This document shows positions 8,914-15,727 of a stretch of 15,727 nt of DNA, piece after piece. Made by a program: the position numbers and the translations under genes. Where the stretch lies: positions 1 through 15,727 of the forward strand of contig MU386096.1 in assembly GCA_022497145.1 (NCBI GenBank), given 5' to 3'. Numbering within the stretch: position 1 is the first letter of the stretch; every line of letters begins with the position of its first letter. The notes beneath the pieces were generated by a model, which made no database searches, had not been told where the DNA came from, and was given only the letters and a program-made list of their open reading frames with translations. The stretch comes from Rostrohypoxylon terebratum (taxonomy: Eukaryota; Ascomycota; Sordariomycetes; Xylariales; Hypoxylaceae).

Positions 8914-9726
8914 TGTGTACTAATACCTAACACTCGAATTCAATATAAGTAGGAACTCGCATATCTCATGTTCAGGTTGGAATGGATATCTATATTTTAC
9001 CACCGAACCCCTGTAGATATAGAGGATTTAGCATTATTCGGTACGCTCCAGGGCTTTTTTTTTAGTGCATTTCCAATGGATCGGTTCAGCAACGGTACCA
9101 TCATAACCTCCAGGGCTATGGCGTTCAATTTCTCATTTGAAGGCCATCAACTCAAGCAAGATTCGATTATATAAACCATATTGTGGATATAAGTAACCAA
9201 ACTCTTCTGCTTTAAATTTCATCGAATGGTTATTAAAGTGGCATCCACTACTACTACAAGTTCATTTAAGTTGTGCCAGTACGTACTCCCAGCCCTGCTG
9301 CCCTGGAGGTATGACTTACTAGGTAACTTAGTAGGTAAAAATCAAGCATCAAAGCCGCCCCCGCTCCAACCCTCAGCCCAGCCCCGCGATTATGGGGCTG
9401 AACAGCGCTAGATTTGCATTGAGATGGCGTACCTATCCGGTATCTTACTACGTACAGCCCTGTGTTTACAGCATAAGAACAGGGCTCCTACACAAATTAT
9501 GTAGGTATCCATAGGTAGTAGGTATGGATACTACTAGTTATTTTCTTACTATGCACTGATACCTAGGTTGGTATCAATATAAATATCACAAATCTAACAC
9601 TCATATTCTCTACTTATTCGTGTTGGATGTTAAAATTTATTCAAATGTAAGTAATAGTGGCATAATACAATACAAGGTTTTTAATTAAACATCAAAGAAA
9701 TTCTCGATTCTCGAGTCTCTAGGTTC
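8914..9726. other. intergenic region with small inverted repeats
   Basis: No gene is supported; the short frames at 8968-9174 and 9226-9411 lack any motif. Small foldbacks cluster here: AGCCCTGT 9456-9463 with 9479-9486, GTATCCATA 9505-9513 with 9523-9531, and GATACC/GGTATC around an ACCTAGGT palindrome at 9561-9568. The right end is AT-rich and forms the 3' flank of the RING gene. Confidence 0.5.
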
Positions 9727-10509
9727 TTACCACGCAAAGGACGACACATTCGAATTGTGAAGAGTGCAACGAGCCCTAATAGCGTCCTCTATCGCATGCA
9801 TATTCAGCTCTAATGGAAGATCTGTCTCTTGTTGAAGATTCGAGAGTTCTTCCGCCGCATCTTTTAACATCCCAACTACAGCTTTTTTATCATCTTTCTC
9901 CTGGCACCGTCGACATTTATCAGCTACTTCCCCTCCCATTGGGACGGTCTTTGGTAAATGAACAACAGTTCCGTAACTAATAGGCATAAGGATGCAAGGA
10001 TGCCCGCAACCTGGATGTGCCATTGCGAAGCGACAAACCGGACAATTCCCGTTTTCCTGAACCCATTGAATCATGCATGGATAACAGGCTACGTGACCAC
10101 ACGGTAGGAGGCACGGGCTGTTCTGGGAACGCTCTGGCGCGTCTATCGTTAGTCCCTCGCTACACATCAGACATGAGACATTGGGACGCCCGAATAGAAA
10201 TGATGCCATTGGTAGAGGAAAATAGTATCCATTGTCGGAATCTTCGTCGTGCAACCCTATTACTGGGGTTTCATTCGCGTAGTCCCGTGCTACTCTAAAC
10301 CAAGAGGGTGAGTTCTCATCCATCTCTCGATTATATTCTGACCTTATACTTTCAGTAGAATTCCTGCTGTCTCTCAAGGATCTGTAGCTACAGCTGGCTC
10401 CGCTACTATTGTTATAATGAACTTCTTGGCAGCAGCTAGGCTGGGTTGCCTTGATTGGAATCTTGCCTAGGATGCTGCCGGTATTATCGAAGATTACTTT
10501 CGTATACAT
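9727..10509 (-). CDS. RING-finger (C3HC4) protein, 260 aa, single exon
   Basis: Probably an E3 ubiquitin ligase or a RING adaptor. A true ATG at 10507-10509 opens an uninterrupted 260-codon frame. Residues 1-100 are low-complexity, Ser/Asn-rich and likely disordered. The RING is C113-x2-C116, C137-x-H139, C142-x2-C145 and C156-x2-C159, a full C3HC4 set with the usual CGH core and CPVC end. A second possible metal-binding group follows: C168-x-H170-x-C172 and, after the segment LPKTVPMGGEVADK, C199-x2-C202. This RING plus downstream Cys/His layout resembles uncharacterised, lineage-expanded fungal RING proteins. Residues 205-246 are helical and charged. There is no membrane segment. It is an isolated gene with no evident link to the metabolic genes to its left. 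Substrate and partners are unknown. Confidence 0.88.
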   Translation of the reverse strand: MYTKVIFDNTGSILGKIPIKATQPSCCQEVHYNNSSGASCSYRSLRDSRNSTESIRSEYNREMDENSPSWFRVARDYANETPVIGLHDEDSDNGYYFPLPMASFLFGRPNVSCLMCSEGLTIDAPERSQNSPCLLPCGHVACYPCMIQWVQENGNCPVCRFAMAHPGCGHPCILMPISYGTVVHLPKTVPMGGEVADKCRRCQEKDDKKAVVGMLKDAAEELSNLQQETDLPLELNMHAIEDAIRARCTLHNSNVSSFAW

Positions 10510-10786
10510 CTTGAAAACTTGATCTATCTTGTAATTGGTATGTAGCGATTCTTTATAGGAGGATAGATTAGGTCGTTGTTGTCAATCATCCGAATAGAAT
10601 TTTTCTAATGGTGTTGTTCAATATAAAGGAATGGATTGTTATCTTGCTGTATATAACAATGTCCTTGTTCATTCCCAGAATTGTTCATTGGGTGCTTCGA
10701 CATAACAAGGGTTTCGTCAAATAAAGGACAATAACAAAGGTTTACTCCTACTTCTGAATATGCATATCAGCGCCGGTTTGTGCTAC

Positions 10787-11196
10787 TGTTACGAACCCGT
10801 CTACTACTTCTGTCTAACTGACTTCGTAGAGCGGATACGTACCCTGGGGTACTTGGTTTTAAGGTAACAATACTGTAGGGTTGACGATTCTGTTCGTAAA
10901 AGAGATTTCATGGGACTCTATATTCAAGTGCAGTCTGAATACTTAGATTGAAAGCTGAAGAACTAAAACTAGATACAGTAGGAAATTTCCATTCTTTATA
11001 TCCTAATTCTTTATGTCCATGAATTTGGTGAGTTAGAAGTGTTTGCATGAGTTGATTTTGACTTATTAAGTCGAGTTCGATGTCTTGAGTTGAGTTCGAC
11101 TCATTGAATCGAGTTTGATTCAATGCCAAGATTTTGATTAGGTCACGTGACCTTCGGGTGATACTTTGTCCGTTTTGTTCTGGGGAGATTGTAACA
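10787..11196. mobile_element. solo LTR, copy A (410 bp, TSD GCTAC)
   Basis: The element begins TGTTACGAACC and ends ATTGTAACA, so it has TG...CA ends with a short inverted terminus (TGTTAC/GTAACA). It is flanked on both sides by the 5-bp direct repeat GCTAC (10782-10786 and 11197-11201). No internal retroelement region follows, so it is a solo LTR left by recombination between LTRs. It aligns end to end, with gaps, to the copy at 11458-11822. The TG...CA ends and 5-bp target duplication fit a Ty3/Gypsy- or Ty1/Copia-type element; the superfamily cannot be settled without the internal region. An open frame inside it (10908-11129 minus) is not a gene. Confidence 0.88.
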
Positions 11197-11457
11197 GCTA
11201 CCTCTCACATACATCTAACAAAACGGGCTGCAAATACTAGGTTACAATATTCTATTCTACATATAGCATCCTATATGATACGAGACACCTCACTCGAACA
11301 AATGTATTAAATTCTCAAAAAATCAAAGGTCCCGGTACTAGGTAGGTATTCAGAAGTTCGATATATCTAACCTAGGTATGTACCAACCTTTGAAAACATA
11401 ACAGCCACTATCCATTTTCCAGATCAAAGTGCAGTGTCAAAAGCATAAGGATGTGTT

Positions 11458-11822
11458 TGTGACGAACCTATACTTAGGCTTAGTAAGTATAGCTTCATAA
11501 GGGGGTCTTGATTTTAAGGTAACAGTAATTGTAGAGGTCAAGTGTAATCAATCAAGTATGTTCGTCAGAGAGGCTTGGAGTCCTCTCCCTACTCGTAGTG
11601 AATAGACTTAGATTGATAACTGAAGATCTGAATGAATGACTAGATACATAAGGCCCTGCCATGTTTATATAGATATCCTCTCCTAAGATGTTTTTGAGCT
11701 GCTCTAGAATGCTCCGTATTACTCTGCGATGCTCTGTGTTGCTGCTGGAGCAGCTGTAGCATTCGGATATATACTTAGTCCGGTTCCGCTCTTGGGTCAA
11801 TTTGGAGGGTTGGATTGTGACA
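11458..11822. mobile_element. solo LTR, copy B (365 bp, TSD GTGTT)
   Basis: The element begins TGTGACGAACC and ends GGATTGTGACA, flanked by the 5-bp direct repeat GTGTT at 11453-11457 and 11823-11827. It has the same orientation and family as the copy at 10787. Shared landmarks are the ACGAACC start, TTTTAAGGTAACA about 60-75 nt in, CTTAGATTGA, CTAGATACA, an ATACTT(A/T)GTCCG block near the right end, and the right terminus. Many substitutions and indels separate the two copies, so neither insertion is recent. A separate target duplication shows an independent insertion, not a local tandem duplication. The frame at 11552-11800 minus lies inside it and is not a gene. Confidence 0.88.
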
Positions 11823-11981
11823 GTGTTATTAGCCGGTGCTACTTTGTAGTAGGTACGTGCATGTTATCACAAGCTTTCTACTTTTCCAACTTGAAGCAGA
11901 ACCCTGAAACGCAATCACTAGAATAAACCGGGCTTCTCTTACCCGTCCTTCTTACTCTTGTCTTCTTAATTCTTCTTCGCC

Positions 11982-12462
11982 TCAGCTCCCTCCGCCTTTG
12001 CTCTCTCTAAAGCGATCCGGTATCGTACTGCAAGATGAATAGTTAGTCACTGATGATATGTGGAAGCTAATGAACCATCGAAAACACGCTTCAGACATAA
12101 TTGTTCCTGAGTGAGCTAGAACAACGATAGAAAAGGGGGAAGGATTTGGAATTTTACGTGCACTTTCTGCCCTCATTTCTCTCCAGGATCTTATCGCCAG
12201 CTTCAACGAGCTTGCTTAACTTGGCCAACAAATCTCTGATGGTGGTAGTATAACCACTGCCATCTGGGGCAGCATTTTGAGCATTACTGAATTCCTCATG
12301 AGTATTCGAAGCCCAACTTCGAATTCTCTCAATGAAACTTCCTTCGGAGGCTACCAATATATTAGGATCATCGATTATGTTACGAAGAATTGACCTGTAA
12401 TCCTCAATGCTATTCTTTGCTTCATTGATTCGATACTCTGTAAGTCTATTGTTTGGAGACAT
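11982..12462 (-). CDS. hypothetical small helical protein, two exons (weak)
   Basis: A possible gene on the minus strand. An ATG at 12462 opens MSPNNRLTEYRINEAKNSI and continues as a charged, helix-rich sequence with few low-complexity features. It then meets a plausible intron whose 3' end is very good: a GACTAAC branch site followed by TTGCAG at 12028. Donors GTGCAC (12163) or GTAAAA (12157) are both phase 2 and join to an exon ending at 11982, giving 114 or 116 aa. Oddly, a different frame of that second exon reads RYRIALERAKAEGAEAKKN and then stops (to 11966). It looks more protein-like but cannot be joined in phase with a GT donor. This could mark a frameshifted relic, a missed splice site or an alternative isoform. 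I recognise no family. The gene lies between a solo LTR and a gene-free repeat region. Confidence 0.35.
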
Positions 12463-13113
12463 CCTGTTAAGCGCGCCAATTTCGCAGGGTGAGCTAATAG
12501 TTAAGGTTGATGTATGGTGTTCCAATGTAAGAGATGTACTGATTGTGTGGGAGGGAGACGGTAAACATTTCTATCGATATTCACCGAGTTCTAATATAGG
12601 TATGTAGAAACTCCCGGGAAAGCACACACCACGTATGAATAATGTCAGGAGCCTTGTGCTGTATCTTCCGGCTGGCCCTCGGAACGACTTATGTGTGTAT
12701 GATATATACAACCTGCGCATGTTTCTTGTCATGAAGTCACGAGTCGGTATTCATTGCCTATCAAAAGCAGCTCTTCCACTACGTGGAAGCATCTAAATAC
12801 CTAGGTATCTAACTGTTATGTACGGAGTATTGGTTACACATAAGAAGTATGGTTAGGCACGTTGTAGTCTCCCCTGGTGTAGCTTGAAAATGCGTTGTGT
12901 CAACATCTCCGTCACTGATACCTATTCACATTTGGCGCGGATGACTGTCGCCTCTGTCATCATCTTGGTCATAGATTCCACAACAATATATAGACAGAAA
13001 ACTTCATCCACGCGTCGACTCTCGCATCACAGTAGAGTAAATATCCGATGAGTGTGATAGGTAACCCCCTAGGTTACCTACCTCAACTATCATGTTCACT
13101 CTACCCGTTAACT

Positions 13114-13285
13114 CCTCGGTTCTAGTTGAATTCTTTCAAGTTACTCACGATGAACCGAGGTGCTTGGATTTATTTTCACAATCCACTAGAAGAGCTATAT
13201 TGTGGTATGGAATAGAGGCAACTTCCCAGCATCAATTTAGTTCTTTCCAGCGGAGAAACCCGCTTCTCATGTCATCCAAGCACCT
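13114..13285. repeat. nested inverted repeats
   Basis: CCTCGGTTC at 13114-13122 pairs exactly with GAACCGAGG at 13152-13160. AGGTGCTTGGAT at 13158-13169 pairs exactly with ATCCAAGCACCT at 13274-13285. The two stems overlap by three bases (AGG, 13158-13160), so they would compete with or stack on each other. No target duplication was found. Confidence 0.6.
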
Positions 13286-13852
13286 ATTTCTAAGATTGAC
13301 TAGTCGGATATCGATGTAAGTTTTAGGTTGAAAGTTGCGATGACCTTGTTATCGACTAGCAACATAACAGGAAGGGTAGATGCAAGAGACGCCGCTAAAA
13401 TAAGGTTTGCAATGCTGAAGAATTTCACGCGTCCGAGGCATCCGGCACGCATCATTTTCCCTTTCGTCCGGGCCAACTAGGATTAGATAGAAGCACGGTA
13501 TCTCTTGTTTACCTTGTACCATGATCCTAGGACCTAGGTATCCATAGGACTAGGCCGCCTTTAGCATGGATCAAGGAAATTACCGTGCCTTTAGACGGCC
13601 CGGGCCGAGGCGGAAGACGGGGCTCTTATCTCAGAATATTTCAGGAAAGGCATCTAGTGTATGCAGATAATCTAGGTGCCTAATCTAAGTGATTAAACTT
13701 ACATGACAACATTGACGTCCCATCGTTACTAATCTAAAGGAGACTATGATCGGTATAGAAATAATCAAATAGTCCTTTGATTACCCGTTCTTTCTTCGGA
13801 GCGATGTGACTGTCGCGCGGGACTTTTTTAGACGCTACCATGAGCTAGTTTC

Positions 13853-13873
13853 TTTTTTTTTGGGGGGGGGGGG
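13853..13873 (+). repeat. T9-G12 homopolymer junction
   Basis: Nine T are followed directly by twelve G. Such a run is prone to sequencing and replication slippage, so its exact length is uncertain. No gene is nearby. Confidence 0.8.
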
Positions 13874-14989
13874 TGTTTTAGGTGTTGAAAATGAAGTGTT
13901 CCAGGAATGAGGTGATCCTTAGCGGGACTAATGAAGCAAGATCATGTTTATTGTGGTTGTCAAAGGGATCGAGAACGATGAAGTAATGGGAGGGAACGTC
14001 GCTATGATAAGTACCTATTAACTACAAAAGGTAAGAGAACTTGTTAGGTTAGATGAGTCCTACTCGGTATGTAACGGTCCCCCACAATGCCTATTATAAC
14101 ATCATGTAAATCCTTTGGATGACTAGCTTGTACAAGCGACTCTACCTAGTCGTTTTTTCTTTTACGTCAGAACTTTATTTTAAGACTATTTTGACTTAAG
14201 ACGCGATTATCCTTAATAAGGGCGGCGGATCAGTCCCGGTCAACAGGCAGGTATACGATCCTTCGAGAAAGGTCTACTTTTTAAGATCTAGTTAGGTTGC
14301 AAATTTCGATAGTAGCTCGGTAGTACTTCGTAGCGAACATGTGATGAACTACATACTGCTATGCATGCCGCCAAGGGGTCCACGTTTCGCCACGCGTTTA
14401 TGGAACTTGTATAAGATTATGTGTCCCGCGAATCCTTCGGGAGGGGTTTATGCAGCATTTCGGAAAAGCTGACTGCGTCCTCTTATCGTCGACAACATCC
14501 GTCATTGCGAAGCCGGCCTTACTGTCAGTTCATCGCATCAGGGTTGAAGGCGAGAATCTCAAAGGATGGCATTTCGTCAATCCGTATTACTTTGTAAATT
14601 AACAGTCATTCCAACCCTTCCAAGCAAGTCGAGAAGTCGGCGCGTTAAGAGGCACGGATCTATATGTAGTTCAAAACTCGAGGGCACAGCACAGATATTC
14701 ACACAAACCATGCCTGATGCAAGTTAGTTCTATATACCTAGGTCTTAGGTATGCTTAATTACGCCTCCCACGTACTGTGTAAAGATGACTGCATGCCGCC
14801 GCTAGGGGATGACTTCCCATCAACGCCGGTTCACTTTTTCTTTGGTTGACGTCGACGCTAATTCTAGCGTGGATTTAAAGCCCCGATGACCTTCCAGTCA
14901 TTACTACTAATATATATGTAAGCTATTCGGGTTACTAGGTAGGTACTTTTTTAAAGCCCTGGAAAATAGTGGGTATTATAAAACTTGAT

Positions 14990-15005
14990 TACTAGGTACC
15001 TAGTA
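14990..15005. repeat. 16-bp perfect palindrome of the CTAGGTA family
   Basis: TACTAGGTACCTAGTA equals its own reverse complement. It combines two CTAGGTA half-sites in the opposite arrangement to the frequent TACCTAGGTA sites of this window. Its function is unknown. Confidence 0.7.
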
Positions 15006-15322
15006 GGAAGCAAGTAAGGTTGTTCGTGAATAGGCTTACCAAGGCGATTGGCTGGCGATAGCAAGGCTCACGATAGGGAGTTTATAGCAATACTAGGTAG
15101 TATGTAGTAAGTTGAGAAGGTATTTAGTTTATATGCTCAATGTGCTATAACTTACATAAGTACCCTGAAGGTTAGCCTATGTTAGGTATTGTACAGCTTA
15201 CATGCGTATTCGTATCCATGCCTTTAAATGGGTCGCAACACATAACCTTTTCTGAAGATGACTTCTTTTGGCCAGCCTGGTAATAGTCTAAGCACATAAA
15301 GAGAGACAGGTTCTCGTTCTAG

Positions 15323-15603
15323 TTATTAGTACTGGCTACGCAAAGCTCGCCGTTATACCTTAACGGATATTACGTTTTAATTAATAAAATTACAAGTGAA
15401 TAATAAAATACTTAATAATATTAGTATTTTTTTAGTAATCTTAAGTATTGTCTTAACAGTGGGAAATTTTAGTAAATAACTTACTTATATATTTTTAAGG
15501 ATTTTCTTAAAAATGTATTTTGTTAATTACTTGCAATTTTACTAATTAAAACGCAATACCTGTTAGGGTACGACGGCGAGCTTTGCGTAGCCAGTACTAA
15601 TAA
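15323..15603. mobile_element. foldback MITE, about 270-281 bp, TA target duplication
   Basis: Two 89-nt arms, 15323-15411 and 15515-15603, are inverted repeats without any indel. The outer 31 nt are perfect (15323-15353 against 15573-15603) and contain TACTGGCTACGCAAAGC. Over the full arms I count 11 mismatches, 10 of them transitions. A roughly 103-nt AT-rich spacer separates the arms and there is no coding capacity. If the element proper is 15329-15597 (starts GTACTGG, ends CCAGTAC), it is flanked by TA on both sides, as in Tc1/mariner/pogo-type insertions. The adjacent TTAT/ATAA extends the symmetry, so the exact edge is uncertain. It is a non-autonomous element needing a transposase from elsewhere. 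Confidence 0.88.
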
Positions 15604-15634
15604 TGCTTTGGGTACCTTGTATCTTACAAGGAGC

Positions 15635-15727
15635 TGTTACGAACCTATACCTAGGTACTAAGGTATACGGGGTGATTCGTGGGTTTCCTTGTTTGTTAGC
15701 AGTACTCGTAGAGATCAGATCAAAGGT
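15635..15727. mobile_element. edge of a third LTR copy, cut by window end
   Basis: From 15635 the sequence TGTTACGAACCTATAC repeats the left terminus of the LTRs at 10787 and 11458. The similarity to copy B continues for some tens of bases (CTATAC, TAGG, TAAG, TATA in the same order). The right end and target duplication lie outside the window; the expected 5-bp duplication would be GGAGC (15630-15634). It may be another solo LTR or one LTR of a longer element. Confidence 0.65.

Larger units (their letters stand above)
12463..15322. other. long gene-free, motif-rich region
   Basis: About 2.9 kb without a supportable gene. The frame at 13092-13319 plus begins with ATG but has no motif and is built partly of inverted repeats. 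The region holds three ACCTAGGT palindromes (12799, 13532, 14736), a 16-bp perfect palindrome at 14990-15005, nested inverted repeats at 13114-13285, and a T9-G12 homopolymer junction at 13853-13873. No transposase or reverse-transcriptase relic could be read in any frame. It may be decayed transposon DNA. Confidence 0.5.

Noticed and set aside
8968..9174. 68-aa open frame downstream of the receptor gene
   Set aside because: No motif and no splice context. It is likely 3' UTR or intergenic sequence.
10908..11129. Open frame on the minus strand with a paralogue-like partner at 11552-11800
   Set aside because: Both lie wholly inside the two LTRs. This one starts at TTG, and the similarity continues through the stop codons into untranslatable sequence. 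They are LTR DNA, not proteins.
13092..13319. 75-aa ATG-initiated open frame
   Set aside because: It overlaps the nested inverted repeats and has no domain or plausible intron-exon continuation.
1..15727. tRNA, rRNA or CRISPR
   Set aside because: I saw no GGTTCGANNCC-type B box with a matching A box, no rRNA-like sequence and no spaced direct repeats. A covariance-model scan would settle tRNA and small RNA genes.

Overview
This window looks like nuclear DNA of a filamentous ascomycete (Pezizomycotina). Five genes carry short spliceosomal introns of about 50-76 nt with GT...AG ends and CTAAC/CTGAC-like branch sites. The gene set also fits: a multi-TM-anchored cytochrome P450, an intron-rich LaeA/UMTA-type methyltransferase, a Pth11-like 7-TM receptor and a lineage-specific RING protein. 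There is TTAGGG-like sequence near the left edge. The species cannot be named; a Sordariomycete-like genome is a guess.

Layout. 1-564: non-coding, with a G-rich GGGTAA/TTAGGG-like tract at about 375-458. 565-1064 (-): small conserved-looking membrane protein, one intron, no obvious ATG. 1744-3481 (-): complete 542-aa cytochrome P450, 3 exons. 4623-5449 (+): complete 252-aa alpha/beta hydrolase, 2 exons. 5579-6673 (-): complete 277-aa SAM-dependent methyltransferase, 5 exons. 7492-8913 (+): Pth11-like rhodopsin-domain receptor of about 409 aa, 4 exons. 9727-10509 (-): 260-aa RING-finger protein, single exon. The right third is gene-poor and repeat-rich: two solo LTRs of one family, each with its own 5-bp target duplication (10787-11196 flanked by GCTAC; 11458-11822 flanked by GTGTT); a weak small gene at 11982-12462 (-); about 2.9 kb with no recognisable gene; a foldback MITE at about 15323-15603; and the edge of a third LTR copy from 15635 to the window end.

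How the genes may work together. P450, hydrolase and methyltransferase lie side by side with no housekeeping gene between them. The P450 and hydrolase are divergent over a 1.1-kb intergenic region, and the hydrolase and methyltransferase converge with 129 bp between stop codons. They resemble the tailoring part of a secondary-metabolite cluster, but no PKS, NRPS, terpene synthase or prenyltransferase is visible. The backbone may lie outside the window, or the trio may act alone. The Pth11-like receptor starts 818 bp from the methyltransferase start, divergently.

The strongest unexplained signal is the 8-bp palindrome ACCTAGGT, present nine times, all outside coding exons, where about 0.2 copies would be expected by chance. 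Exon joins were assigned by eye from reading frame, splice signals and family motifs; no database search was possible.
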